64,000 bases of DNA from Heterotrichella gracilis (GCA_032358255.1 JAULBX010028160.1:62001-126000); one strand, 5' to 3'. Shown: positions 35,046 to 47,760, counted from the stretch's first letter. Program-made: numbers and translations. Notes: generated from the letters alone by a model not told the origin.

Positions 35046-36655
35046 CGCACCAGGGCACCACACCTGCCAGAACTACTGGTCAGGGATAGGCCTTGAGGCC
35101 TACTTAGCCAATGCCCGCTGGCATGGCATGCACCTTAGGCAGCGCTCCTTTCCCATGCAACACATCGTTGTGGCATCAGACAGCATCTGGTCCAGACACT
35201 CATATGTTTTCTGGTCCGGATCTCGTTCTCTTCATGGACCCCTTCTATCTTTGTGTCCCACGGTGTAGGCAAAAGTCTTGGAACAGGCCAGCTAGGCAGG
35301 AAGTGGCACATTGAGGTGCATTGAGGCAGGTTAGGATGCTGTGCTGGGAAGTTGCTAGTCTAAAGCCTTCAGTGAACGCCCATGGAGTGACAGCATGTCT
35401 GTGTTTTGCTCAGGCTGCACTGCTGAAACTTGCAGCAACCAAGCAAACTTGTTTTGCAACTTTTGTGTGGTCAAGTGTGCACGGCAGAATTTGATCGGTT
35501 CGGTATGTACCTGACGTCATTGCCAGTGACATCAACAGACACATTCCATAAAATACAAAGGGGTTGTAATTATCTGAGACCTAACTTTGTGCGGGATGTT
35601 GAGACGGGACCCTTGAATGACCTACAATTTACTTCACTCTCTGTTTGAGGGGTAAAATGCACACGCCAGTACGCGGGCTGGGCTAGCTATCGTATAACTC
35701 GTAGAAACTTGCGAGTGATAGGCACGCACACCGTGCTTCACGGTCGCAAACTGCACCCAAATATCACAAACAACATACTGCGAACCCACGCGCACAGCTT
35801 GCAACGCATAGTCTCACCTAGACGTCACAATTGCTCCTGTCAAGGACTAGCTTTCTCCCATGCAGGAGGACTTCAGATAAGCAGGTGGGTCGCAAGGAGA
35901 CACGCAGCAAACGTTGCCAACTTGAGCAGGGTTCTCTTCTTTTGAACTGGGTTAGCGACCCAAGAGGGCGGTATGCACTGCCAGAGCAATGGGTTTGTAC
36001 AGCACGGCATTTGGAATGCGGGCATGGAATACGAATCGGAACATGGCTGATTGCGAGCGATAGCGCAGCGTTATTGCCGCAAGCGCTTGTCTAGTGTTTT
36101 TTAGAACATACATAAGAGTTTTCCTGAGCATTTGACGGCTGTTACTGCTAGTTTTGCCCAATAATCCAATTTTCGTACTGCGTAAGCTAGTGGTGGGGGG
36201 ATGCGTTGGTGGGGAACGCATGGTCCAATATCCTCACTGGGTACACCACAGAAGAGTAGGTTTAAACAAGTTCGGGCTTTTTCTCCCTGTGAGGGCAAAC
36301 TGGATGTGCCCGTTCATGTTCCCAAGTGTGGGTTTCCTTTTGAACCCTTGGCCAACGAAAGCGAGCGTCAACCCACCTCAAAAACCACACCAATGCTAGC
36401 ACCACCCAGCCTTCTTTCAACTCTCCCACAGTCTCTGCGCTCGCCATCGGGGCCTTGTTTCTCCTGTCTCATCACCAACCCCCTCCCACCACTCAACACC
36501 ATCCCCTCCCATCCTTGCAGGCCTCCTCTCAGGGAGCACACAACGCCTCTCGTCCAAGCCATGGCGATGCACACGTGGCGCGGCGACTCCCACTTGGTAG
36601 TGGGCCTCCACAGTGCCACTGGGCCCATGGTGGCTCAGCTGGCAGGCCTAGCGCA

Positions 36656-39600
36656 ATGAGTACCCTAAGGGTCTTCCTCCTCTTGGTGTCACTCGCCCTG
36701 TTGGTGCCATCATGCCTGGGTAAGCAGAGCAAATGTGGTGTATGTGCAATAAAGACAGGCATGTTCACCAACATATCATCCCGCCGTACAGGCACGGCAG
36801 CACAACTTTGGTACAGTGGGACCAACACCCAGCTTGTGGCACAAACCCTCAGTCTGGCTGTCATGGTCTTGCCCAAAGCCCTGAAACCCTAAAACCCGAC
36901 CTGTCCCTCCTCCAGGTGCGGCACCTGCACCATTGGGGAACTTCACCAGCCTGGCATCGCGCCTGCACTCGGTTGCCAGCCAGGATGGGGGCGTGGCCAC
37001 AGCCAATTTCCTCAACCACCTGCTAACCACGCCTGGTGGGGTGGGCACCTCGGTGACCGCTGTGCGCACTGCTGACAGCATCATCTTCTACAAGAAAACA
37101 GTCACCATAGAGGTATGTAGGCCTGCACGCTGGGGCTCGCTAGGGTTTTCACCAGGGTTCGTTAGGGTTTTGTTACAGCTTTGCTAGGGTTTACCAACCA
37201 CCAGCTAGCCACGCCTGGTGGGGTGGGCACCTCGGTGACTGCACTGCGCACAGCTGACAGCATCATCTTCTACAAGAAAACAGTCACCATAGAGGTATGC
37301 ACGTCAGGGCTCACTAGGGTTTTGACCAGGGGTTGCTAGGGTTTTGTTACAGTTTTGCTAGGGTTTTCCAACCACCCGCTGGCCATAGGGGGTGGGTACC
37401 TCGGTGACTGCTGACAGCGTCATCTCCTACATGAAAAAGGTCACCATTGAGGTATCCTGGCACCCCACTAGGGTTTCATTGCGTTCCACTAGGGTTTTAC
37501 ATGTCTTGCAACACCCCTTCATGCCACCATAGTTTGGCACGAGGCAGCGTCATGGTGTCCATGTGCCTTGCAGAAACCCTAACCAAAACCCTACACCCTA
37601 AACCCAGACGATCGCGTGGCTTGCAGACGTTTGTTGTGCCAATCAACTCCACCAAGTTTGGCCATGGAGCCGTGCGCATCCCGGGGCTCAGCAGCGGTGG
37701 TGGGTGTGGCTGTGGCTGCGGATGCGGCTCCAACCACCCCTCACAACAGCCCCTGCCACCCCCCACCCCCTCGACAAAATACCCCCCTGGTCGCCTCCAC
37801 AGCCCCAGCCTGGCAATTGCAGTCTCGGCACCCCCCATGCCCATCACCAATACCCCCCACCTGCCAGCCACCACCATCGGCTGTGGGTGCGGCTGTGGCT
37901 GCGGAGGGTGTGGCGGCTGCGGGTGTGGGGGGACCACCCCAGCACCCCCACCCCTGCCCGTCCCCAAGCCGCCCTCAATCGGCCTCTTCCCTCCCTCCCC
38001 GCCCGCGCTACCACCGGCACAGCAGCCCAGCGAATCCCCAGCTAGTGGGCCGGGATCCCCATCTGGTGGCCCGGCCGCTGCACCCCAGCCATCAGTGCCA
38101 AGTGGCGCCCCTGGAGGTGCTCCCCCAGTGCCATCGCCAGGTGGCGCCCCCACAGCAGCGCCACCCACCACCGGCCTGAGCCCCGCACCTGGTAAGCCAA
38201 AACTGCAAGGGTGTGAACCCACGTGTGCAACACACCCACCATGGCCATTTGGCAACAGAGACTTCTAGCCCCGAGCACCAGCATGTGCATATCATCATGG
38301 TATGAAAGGTTGGAACAAGGAATGCATCATCTTTCACAACTTAAGGAACCCTGCATGCTGTTCTAGCACTGTGGTTGTGTAAACCCTGTTGTGCAAACCT
38401 GCCTTCACATCCCGACTTCACATCCCGACCACCATTGCTGCAGGCCCCTCGGACAAATTCCCTCCCCGTCCCTCCACCCCCGGTGCGCCATCTTCCCCCT
38501 TGGCACCAGCACCCGGACCGGATTCTGCTGCTAGGTCCCCTCCGGTGCCTGGGACCCCGGGACAGGGACCATCCCCTGCTCCACCAAAACCCCCAGTCTC
38601 CCCAGGTAAGGCTGACCCCAAGCAATTGTGTCAAAGCCCTAAACCCTAAACCCTAAACACAGTCTGCATTGGCCTCCAACCATGCACAGGCACTGCAGCT
38701 CTGGGTTGCATCCGCCACCGCATGCACACAATAGCATTACAAGAGATTTTATGGTTACAAGTACAAATTCCGCAATGCTTGTATCACATACTTACTGTGC
38801 CCTTTCATTTGTGCAGCGCCTGGGCCTAAGGGAGTGCCTCCGGCCAATGGGAGCCCTTCTCCACTGCCATCCCCCTCCAGGAGCCGCCCCCCAGCGCCAC
38901 CTGGCGCATCCCAAGCAGGCGCCCCCCCACCAGCCAATGGGGAGCCACCACAGCGGGGCATTTCCCCCTCCACCCCCACGCCACCCACCTCCCCACCCAC
39001 CCCTGGGGGTCAATCCCCCACCAGACACCGCCCCCCCTTCCCCCCCGGCCATGACAACGGTGGGAGGGTAGCCTCCCCACCACCCCCCTCCACCCGTGGA
39101 GGGAGCGGCAACCCCCCACCGCCCGCCACCACCCCAGCACCCTCCCCGAGCAGGGCGCGCCCCCCCTCGCCACCAGGGGCATTCAACGGTGGGGACCAGT
39201 CCCCACCACCACCCTCCACCACCAGCCCCTCCCCAGACACATCAACCCCATCCCCACCCAGCATCCCAAGCCCTGGCGCATCCCCAGCCCCCACCCCCAC
39301 CAGGCAGCGACCCCCCTCCCCACCAGACAACAACGGTGGGGAGACACCCTACCCCCCACCCCCCTCCAGCCATGGCGGTGGCAGCACCCCACCACCACCC
39401 GCCACCACCCCAGCACCCTCCCCCGGCAGGGCGCGGCCCCCCTCCCCGCCAGGCGGCTTCAATGGTGGGGATCAATCCCCACCACCGCCCACCACCACCA
39501 GCCCCTCACCATCCCCTTCACCGGACATCGAGAGGAGCCCAACCACCGGGCGGTCCCCGGATACCCCACACCCATCCCCACCACCACCCACCACCACCCC

Positions 39601-42600
39601 AAGCCCTGGCGCCTCCCCCTCCCCCTCCCCCACCAAGCAGCGCCCCCCATTCCCCCCCGGAAACAACAATGGTGGGGAGACAGCCTACCCCCCACCCCCC
39701 AGCAGCCATGGTGGTGGTGGCAACCCCCCACCCCCCACCACCCCAAGCCCTGGCGCATCCCCAGACAGGCACCGGCCCCCCTCCCCACCAGGCGGCTTCA
39801 CCGGTGGGGATAGACCACCACCACCGGCCACCGGCAAATCCCCACCACCAACCCCCACCAAGAGCCGCCCACCATCCCCACCAGGCGGTTTCGAAGGGGA
39901 CTCCCCACCCCCCAATAACTCACCACCACCGCCGCCATCCCCGTCCGGCACATCGCCACCACCACCACCATCCCCACTCCCCACCAAGAGCCACCCACCA
40001 TCGCCACCACCATCCCCACCCGGAGGCTTCCAAGGAGGCACTCCACCCCCCAACTCCCCACCACTCCCGCCATCACCCTCCGGCACATCCCCCCCACCAC
40101 CACCAACCCCCACCAAGGCCCGCCCACCATCACCACCCGGAGGGTTCCAAGCGGGCACCCCACCCCCCGCCAGCCCCCCCCTCCCACCACCATCGCCGCC
40201 CGGCACCGTGCAATCCCCACCCCCATCCCCGAAGCTCCGGCCCCCCTCCCCACCCACCAACTACACCGGTGGGGACCTCCCCCCACCACCACCATCCCCA
40301 CCAGGCAGCCTGCTCCCCCCACAGCCACCAGTACGGGTGCAGTACCCACCACCCCAGCCACCACCATCCCCCGCCCCACTCCTCCCCCAACAGCCCCCAG
40401 TGACGGTGCAGTACCCACCACCCCGCCCCCCACAGCCACCACTGCCACCCCCATCGGGCACCACGGGTGGGGTCCAGCCACCACCACCATCAACACCACC
40501 ATCACCACCGCCCTCCCCTACAGAATACGTCACCTTCCCTCCCCCTCCATCACCACCCGGACAGCAGCCCCCCTTCCCCCCACCAGACACCACCACCGGC
40601 AGCACACCACCATCCCCACCCCTCCTCCTGGCACCCCCACTTATCGGCGCACCCCCCACCCCCCCACCGGCGCCACCACCACAAGACCCCAACGCCCCCC
40701 CTCCACCAATAATCTATTCCTTCCCCCCCAAGTTCCCAGACCGCCCCTCGCCCCCCCTACCCCCCACTCAGCGCCCACCCAACCCCCCACCATTCGACTT
40801 CAATGGGGGGCAGAAATCGCCACCTCCCCCCACCCCCGCGGCCCCACCACCACCAGGTACATTTGGTAACCATTTCGCGCACCTTTGCGACCAGCATTAC
40901 ACCCTTGTGTTGAGTGTTAAGCCCTCTCTTTGGTAATAAGATTACACCCTATGTGGTGCATTTTGGTGCCTTACACCCTGCTACCAAGATAATCCCTGCA
41001 TTCCATTTTGCCCCACTCCCTCCCCGGCACCAACATTGCATCTCTTTGAAACTGACTTTTGATGCCCCGCCAACCTTTGCTTGTACCTCTTTGCTGATTT
41101 TCGCTGCATTTCACTTCCCTGCAGAGGGTGGCACGCACGGTGACCCCCACATCCACGGCTTTGACGGGGAGTGGTATGAGTTCCCTGGAAAGCCTGGCAA
41201 GATCTTCAACATTATCACAGAGCAGCGCTTCCAGGTGGGTGCAGGGTCCAAAGTTTAGGTTTTTGCATGGAGGATGTAGGGTTTACAGCTGGCTGGGGTG
41301 ATAGGGATCTTTATATTGAGGGTGAAAGCAAGGGCATCTGGGTGAGCAGCAACCATGAGGTGACGATTACACTCCTGATCACAATGGTGATTACCCACCA
41401 CCGATCCCATAAGATCTCCGCCACGATATACGCAAAAGATATACGCATCACAATCATGGTCTCATTGAGCAACTGCTGACCATGCATTCGGTTGGTTGCA
41501 AAGGTGCATGCTAACAATTCCTGGCTATACATTTACCATTTCCTGTGCCACCTCCCAGGTGAATGCGCTATTCGAGGACCTAGAGAAGCGCAAGGCTGGC
41601 GAGCCCAATAACTACCTCACCCTGGTGGGGGTGCGCTACGGGGATCTCAAGATATCAGTGAGGGCCATGGGGGAGGGAAGGATACGAGGTGGGTGGGGAG
41701 GATTCAGGAAACTAAATCTGCTTGGTTGGATGCATGCTTCCTTGCATGGCCTTGTAATGAATGACACCAGAAAAAATCATCTTCATCAAATCAGCAAAAA
41801 GAACTAGGAAAACCAAAGTGAGCAAGACTCTTATTTACAATAGTAATACAGAGAAAAATGGAAACTGGACATTTTAAAAATCGCAAGACTGACCCTCCCG
41901 CCCTCCCCTTTTCAGTGATGATGGACGCCGACGACGTCACCCCCTACCTGCTCCCCAACACCCCCCTGCGACTGCGCCAATTCTACGACATCACAGTCAC
42001 GCTGATGGTCCCGGGGATTCGCGGCGGCCAGACCCTGCGCATCCAAACCCCTGAGATGCTGTTCAAGGTGTTCAGCGGGAAATACGAGCGCTTTTTGGAC
42101 ACGTCATTCGAGGTATGTGCCTGCTCTCGCCCGTTTGTGAAACTGTATATTTACAGCATGCATTCCCGATCGAAACAAGATGAGCAGTCAGCCCCTATAC
42201 ATGCCCATGGCGCGGGACATGCACGGCGTCATGGGCCAGAGCCAAAACCCTAAACCCCTCTCTCCGGCACCCCCAGGTGTGGTCCCCCACTGTGCGTGAC
42301 ATGCACGGCGTCATGGGCCAAACCCTAAACCCTATCTCCCCACAACCCTAACCCCTAATTCTAAACCCCTCTCCCCCCCATTACAGGTGTGGTCCCCCAC
42401 TGTGCGCGACATGCACGGCGTCATGGGCCAGACCTGGCGCAGCGGCAAGCCCGCGCCCCTTAAGACCAAGGTCACCCGCAAAAAGACAAAGCTGATGCTG
42501 TGGGAGGGCAGGGCAGAGGACTATGTGGTGCAGGACGGTATCTGGGGAGACAAGTTCCGGTTCAACTTGTTCGATGCGGGCTACTTCTCGCGCAAGCGCA

Positions 42601-43113
42601 GGGATCGCAAGATGCTGCTGCAGATCAACCCCGTGGGCCAGGTGAGCACCCCAAACCCTAAACCCAAGATTTATTATCATTATTATTCTTCATTTATTTT
42701 AAACTTCTTATTTTATCCTGTGGGCAATGTGGGCACTTCTTTCCTTTTCATGTGGTTATGGTCACCCTCCTTTTCACCCATCGAATCGTGTTGTGTTTTG
42801 CCGGGTACTCATTCATGTTCTAGTTATAATCCAAATTCTGATTATCATCCTGATTCTAATATTTTTTCTGTTCTAATTGTTGTTCCCCGTGCGCCAGGTG
42901 GACCAGATGTTCAAGATTTTGACCAACCCCCGGGATGCCGTCACCCAGAGGGCCCTGGCGCAGGCGGGGTCAAATACCCCGGGGGCCAAATCCTCCCCCC
43001 TGGACCAAATGCTGATGTATATGGACAGCGGGGGGGGCCTCCCCGGGATGGGGGTTGCGGATGGGGATGCCCTGGGTTCAGGGATCGAGGGTATGGGTAG
43101 GGTCGCGGCGTGA
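36656..43113 (+). CDS. Giant secreted Pro-rich protein with C-terminal GDPH (VWD/root-cap-like) module, paralog 2
   Basis: Ten exons in frame give 1311 aa: 36656-36719, 36916-37112, 37627-38191, 38444-38605, 38817-40856, 41125-41234, 41559-41688, 41916-42112, 42387-42641 and 42898-43113. The order of parts matches paralog 1: signal peptide MSTLRVFLLLVSLALLVPSC; module ending ADSIIFYKKTVTIE (to 87); TFVVPINSTKFGHGAVRIPG with two Cys-Gly blocks; a 680-residue rod in one 2040-nt exon (repeats like RPPSPPGGFNGGDQSPPPP); THGDPHIHGFDGEWYEFPG; NNYLTLVGVRYGDLKISVRA; MMDADDVTPYLLPNTPLR; VWSPTVRDMHGVMGQTWRSG. The C terminus is Gly/Met-rich and differs from paralog 1. Rod exons start and end in phase 1, so they can be gained, lost or resized without a frame change; paralog 1 splits its rod over two large exons. 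The cell-wall role is inferred from composition and signal peptide. Confidence 0.85.
37193..37451 (+). repeat. Two partial copies of wall protein 2 exon 2 in intron 2
   Basis: Segments 37193-37294 and about 37368-37451 repeat the 3' half of exon 2 (cctcggtgactgc ... gacagcatcatcttctacaa ... accatagag) with the GTAT donor kept and the acceptor half missing. They are linked by caggggtYgctagggttttg telomere-like words. The second copy is more decayed. Confidence 0.85.
42210..42340 (+). repeat. Two partial copies of wall protein 2 exon 9 start
   Basis: Before the functional exon at 42387, the start gtgtggtcccccactgtgcg ... gacatgcacggcgtcatggg is repeated at 42277-42320 with its own acceptor, and gacatgcacggcgtcatggg alone at about 42217-42240. 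Each copy runs directly into ccctaaaccctat-type sequence. Confidence 0.85.
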
Positions 43114-44304
43114 GCTGCAATTTTTCCTTTCCTGCGACTGTCGGCAATGTTCATTGTTACAATGGCAGCAGGTGCAATGTTTATTGTTGCAATGTTTATT
43201 GTTGCAATGTTCATTGTTGCACTGGCAGCAGGTGCACGTCTCGATGCACATTGCAAAGGGGCCGGGGAGGTGTTGAGGGGTGCGTGGCAAAGGAAGATGT
43301 GCAAACTTTTGTTGCGGGAGGTGTTGGGGGGCTTTGTCGGAGCCTGGGCGGAATGCACAGGGTAAGCTGATTGCGCGCGGTGTTTGTATTATAACATTGG
43401 AACTGTTTTTTATTCTGCAAGCTGCAGTCAACCTCGCTTTGCTTTTTTTTTTCGAATTTGAACTTTGACGCACCACCATCTTCGGGGTAAAAGGGTTGGG
43501 ATCCAACTTCGAGCATTGCAGTTTTCCTTCTCGCAATCATTGTGTTGGGTCATTTACTTACTTGCTGCATACGTCAACATCAATACAGCAAACATTGACC
43601 TTTGCCTGTGCATGAATGCAGTGCATTTCCTGTTGTCTTCGAAATTCGTTCCAATTAACTTAATAAGTAATATCTTCAAAAGCGTCCAACAACCGGCACA
43701 TTTTCTGTGAATGTTATGCACTGAACTGCCATAGTTATTACATATATTAGGCTACGCAATCAACGACTCAAGAGTTCTTGCTAGGAGCTCACTGTCACAG
43801 TGGCCGCACAGTGCCAGTGCCAGTGACTGCAAGTGACAATGTCATGTAAAAGTTTTTGAAAATTTCATTTAGTGCAGCTCTGTCCGACAGTGTAGCCACA
43901 GTGAGCTTACTGTGATTTAAAATTTGGGTCCTGTGGCTTTTGGCCAAATGCCAATCCGCTTGCAGCGCGTCGCAGCGATTGCATGTAACTATAAGTGTTA
44001 CGTTACTGGTCAACTCAGTGCCCCCACTGACCGGGCCTCCGGGCCTACTAGGTCTGAGGCTCGGGTCGGATTTGAGGATGCATCCACCGTGGCACTGCGG
44101 CAGCCCCAATAAGCAGGCCCACTGGTACCAAGCAGGCCCACAGAAGAAATCGCGCCTCGCTATTAGTAATACTGCACTATAATTGTATTATATACAATTA
44201 CACTGCTGGCAGAGGCACACACAATCACGGCAATAGCTCTAGATCACTCTAGAGATGACGATCAGAGGTCATCAGATGATGATCCCAGGTCATTAGAAGC
44301 CTCC
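43114..44304. other. Intergenic between wall protein 2 and the copper-protein array
   Basis: These genes converge. A minisatellite sits in the probable 3' UTR (43143-43240): caatgttYattgttg repeated four to five times with two ggcagcaggtgca inserts. A block at 43525-43660 is shared with 52265-52440. TGTAA on the minus strand at 44202-44198 could be the polyadenylation signal of the gene ending at 44305. No gene is supported. Confidence 0.5.
43525..43660 (+). repeat. Block shared with 52265-52440
   Basis: tcgcaatcRtYgtgttgggt, actYgctgcaYacgtcaaca, agcaaacRttgacctttgcc and tcctgttgtctt occur in the same order at both places. At 52.3 kb the block replaces the upstream region conserved in the other paralogs. 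Confidence 0.8.
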
Positions 44305-46968
44305 CTAGGGGAAGGGGTTTTCCGCCACCACAAACTTGACAAACATGCCACCTGCATACAGGGAAGGTTTACGGTCTAGGGTTTAGGTTGGTGGAGTGCA
44401 ATCAGTGCATGGTCACTAGCATCATGATGTACTGCCACGCTGGGCATTGCGCTCGAAATGACCTTACCTTCGGGTTTGGGTTAGGGGTTGGTTAGGGCGT
44501 GATGTAGGGTGTGTGGCGGGGACAATGCATGGGGATGCAGATATGCATTCTGGCCAGGTAGAAGCGTAAGTGCATAAATTAAGGGTATAATTGAGGTTGT
44601 CACTTAGGGTTTAAGGCACGGATCTGGTTTTGGGCAAGCCATGTGACAGCATTTCGCCAAGTAATGGCACAAAGCAACCCTGGCTACTAATTTGGTTTAG
44701 GGTTTAGGGTTTAGGGTTTGGACCCACCACAGCAGGCCAGGACGCAGACGTTCCGGAACCATTTGGGGTATAGGGTTTGGGTTTGACCAGATTAGGGTTT
44801 AGGGTTTGGACTCACCCTTGCAGTGGCCAGGCTGGCTGCAGACGTACCAAAACTGCAGAGCAGCAAACAAGATTGTGATTGTGAGAGCGCGGACAAGGAT
44901 GGCAGGCTGTGTGGGGGGTGGAGGTGGTGGAAAGAGGAGGTGTGGTTGGTGTTGTTGTTAGTGGTGGTGGTAGCAGTGGTAGTGTATGCAGCACAAGGGG
45001 TGTACAAATGCACAGGGGGTGCAGGCCTTGCACGTCAGCCCATGTGCCAAAAAAAGGAACAACGGATCCGTGATCCGGGCTGTTCATCCTCATAATGAAC
45101 AGCATTCATCCTAAACCCTCAACCCTCAACCCAGTCCCCCACCCACAGAGCCTGGCTAGGTGCGCAAGGTGACCTATAAGAATAAAAATAAAAAAGCAAT
45201 AAAATGGCATATGTCCATCTTTACCACATGTATTCCCTAAACCCAAACCCTAAGCCCTAGAGCCAGTGCACCACCCACCGTGCCAGGCGTGTCCATTTTT
45301 ACCATTTTGAATCACAAAACCCTAAACTCTTAACTGTAAACCCAGTGCGCCACTCACCGTGCCAGGCGTATCGAATGTGACCGATGCGTAGGCCGGGAGC
45401 ACCCCATCGGGACTTGAGGCGGCTTTTGCCACAATTGTGCTTCCTGTCAGATCGCATGGCTGCTTGTTGGTGTGCATGACCAGGTCGTGCAACTTCACCC
45501 ATTCGAAGTAGGCGTCTGCGTTGTAGTTCATGTAGTAGGTTGTAGGATTGGAGGTGGAGGGGCTGAGCCCTAAGTCCCATTCGATTTGCACGCTGTCGCC
45601 TGGGGCAGGGGAGGGAGTGGGATGTCTCCCTCCCTAGGATAAAATACCCTTCTTCCCTCCCCAGGATAAAATACCCTTCTTCCCTTATATGTCAGCAGGG
45701 TCTAGGGTTTAGGGTTTGTTTGTGTGCATGACCATGGAACCCTTCCCACATGAAGGTCCCCCCCTAGACAAGGGAAGAAGGGTATTTTATCCTGGGGAGG
45801 GGCTAGGGGGCACTCGCTTTCAGGGGTTGGCCCCAGCGTAGGTTTAGGGCCTAGGGTTTTCATTAAAAAAACTCACCTTGTAGCGGCGAGGGTTTAGGAT
45901 TCAAAGTTCAGGGTTTACAAAAGCACTCGCCTGGTGGGGCAAGGGTGGTTGGCTTGGGGCCAGTGGGAGGGATGGGCTGGGTGGTGCCTCCAGCGTGGGT
46001 TTAGGGTTTTTTAAATGTAACAAACTAGAAAATAACTTAAAAAAACAGGCCCTGCAGAAGGCAGGGGGGCAGATCTCTGTGCGCTGTGCTTTAATCCAAA
46101 AGCAAGGCCAGCCGTAGCTGCAGATCTGCATGGTCCATGTGAGACTTCCCCGTGTAGGTTCTATCCCACATGTCCCTTGGACCAGGGGGGTATATAAATG
46201 AATATAATATTCAGTAGGAGAGCATGTTACATCAAAGTTTAGGGTTTAGGGTGCACTCACGTGATGGCGAGGGTGGTGGTGGTGGCGAGGCTGGTGGGCT
46301 GGGTGGTGGCTTGGGTGATGCCTTGGGAGATGCCTTTGGTGATGGCTTGGGTGATGCTTTGGGCGACGCGCTTGGTGATGGCTTTGGTGATGGCTTTGGT
46401 GATGGCTTGGGTGTTGGCTTGGGTGATGGGCTGGGTGATTTCTTTGGGGAGGGCGTTTTGGGGCTGGGCAATGGCTTGGGCGATGGCTTGGGTGATGCCT
46501 TTGGTGAGGGTTTTGGCGAGGGTTTTGGTGAGGGTTTTGGCGAGGGCTTTGGCGAGGGTTTGGGCGATGGCTTTGGTGATGGCTTGGACGATGGCTTGAG
46601 TGATGCCTTGAGCGATCTCTTGGAGGTGGTTGTCACAGGGGGTGAGCCAAATGGGTCATAGCTATCGTCCGGTGAGTGGCCAGCATCAGGCCCATACTGC
46701 TTCAGCTTGCGGTTGTGCACCCTGCCACAGGGCCAAGCTCCTTAAGGGAGGCGTCAGCTACGTCAGCACTCGCAAAATACAGCTGTGAACTAACAGGGTG
46801 GGCACATCTGGCTATGGGCGCAGGGTAAGGGTACAAGTACTTGAGGAGTACAGCCATCGTAGGAAAAGCCTCCCACCTGGTGGGTTCGTCTAGATCTGCG
46901 CCCTGGAGCGCCACGCCTGAAGCCAGGGCTGCACACCCAACCAGCAGCAGCAAGGCTCGCACCGCCAT
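44305..46968 (-). CDS. Secreted (SPKP)n phytocyanin-like blue copper protein, array member A
   Basis: Five exons (46968-46877, 46721-46261, 45599-45358, 44852-44816, 44351-44305) give 292 aa. [20 protein letters not shown] is a signal peptide. [20 protein letters not shown] and a short VTTTSK linker lead to a Lys-Pro rod (SPKPSPKP, interrupted by KTPSPKKSPSPS), then PPPPPSPS. The copper domain carries the phytocyanin-type ligands: His in KLHDLVMH, Cys in FWYVCSQPGHC, His in the same motif, and Met in GGMFVKFVV. Two more Cys (QPC and GHC) suit the usual phytocyanin disulfide. The exon 3 start (RDSVQIEWDLGLS) differs from the INPWTFG type of the other members. It is probably an electron-transfer or structural wall protein; redox partners are unknown. 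It is the most downstream member of the array. Confidence 0.85.
44722..44760 (-). repeat. Partial copy of exon 4 in gene A intron 4
   Basis: gaacgtctgcgtcctggcct then gctgtggtgggtcc on the minus strand echoes the FWYVCSQPGHC exon and its donor but is decayed. The same arrangement occurs in gene C at about 54378-54418. Confidence 0.55.
45627..45800. repeat. 31-bp perfect inverted repeat in gene A intron 2
   Basis: Bases 45656-45686 (cctccccaggataaaatacc...) are exactly complementary to 45770-45800, with an 83-base spacer; a second direct copy of the left arm lies at about 45627-45655. Related single arms (agacaagggaaggagggtgc) occur at the equivalent place in gene C (about 55719) and gene D (about 61613), and a weaker one in gene B (about 50290). 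Confidence 0.9.
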
Positions 46969-47109
46969 CGGAGGGTGGGGCTTGGGCGTAGGAGGTAAGA
47001 GTGGGTTATCTAGGAACCAGGTACTTCTAGTTAGCAGACCACCTGTGGCAAAGGTGGGTTAGGGGTGTGCAAGCGCTGCGGCGGGCCCTCATCATTATTC
47101 TGTTAACGT

Positions 47110-47760
47110 TATTCTGTTATTCTGTGCAAACAGGTGAGCACAAGTTGGCGGTTTGTCTCGTAACGGGGTGGTGGCGTTGAGTGTAAGGATCTTGATCCAC
47201 CAGAGGGCATACCACCAACACGACTCTGCCAACCACCGAAGAATGCGAGTCCATCCATGCGCATGCCACACTGGCAGTACGTAGACCGCAAGAGCGTGCA
47301 CGCTGTCGCCAGTGGCAGACCGGCACCACCAATCCTCATCACCTGTTAGCGGGTGCCTGGCTGCCTTTGCACGACCGCAGATCGACCTGCAGAAAGGGTG
47401 GGTGTGCAGCGGGGCAGCTGGCAGCATGCCACAGCCCAATCGTCAAGCCTGTTCAAATTTGTTCAGGTGCAGCCTCTGCGGGTTGCCCAGAAGTGCAGTG
47501 GGGCAGACTGCATGGGTTTATCTTTGTAACACAAACTGCTGGCACCACTAAACGGGCGCACGACAAGGCTTGGTTACAGGGGGGCTCGGTGCACATCGCT
47601 AGGGAACCTGCAGCTGCAGTGAGAGTTGAAAACCCTAGACCCTCGAGACCCTAGAAGGCCATGGATGCAGTCTGCACTGCGGCCGAGATGGCGTGCAGCA
47701 GTAGTTAAAAGTGGCTGGGCTATACCTGCTCGGATTTTGCTAGACAGGGCCTCATCTCAG
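47110..47760 (-). promoter_or_regulatory. Conserved upstream block of array genes (copy A)
   Basis: About 650 bases are conserved in order with the blocks upstream of C and D, starting some 140 bases before the ATG. Gene B lacks it. Position suggests promoter/5' UTR, but it could also reflect the duplication unit. I found no clear TATA box. Confidence 0.5.

Larger units (their letters stand above)
33757..36655. other. Intergenic between the two wall-protein paralogs
   Basis: No gene is supported in 2.9 kb. Contents: the duplicated 3' end (33757-33845), a cluster of tacctagcgcta/cctagcRYatac words (33925-33985), two LINE-type tails (34.7 and 35.0 kb) and AT-rich sequence. The promoter of the second paralog should lie before 36656. 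Confidence 0.5.

Noticed and set aside
38826-40692. Long frames overlapping the rod of wall protein 2 (for example plus 39096-40403, minus 39685-40260)
   Set aside because: Same composition effect; the rod frame is the one that joins in phase to conserved exons on both sides.
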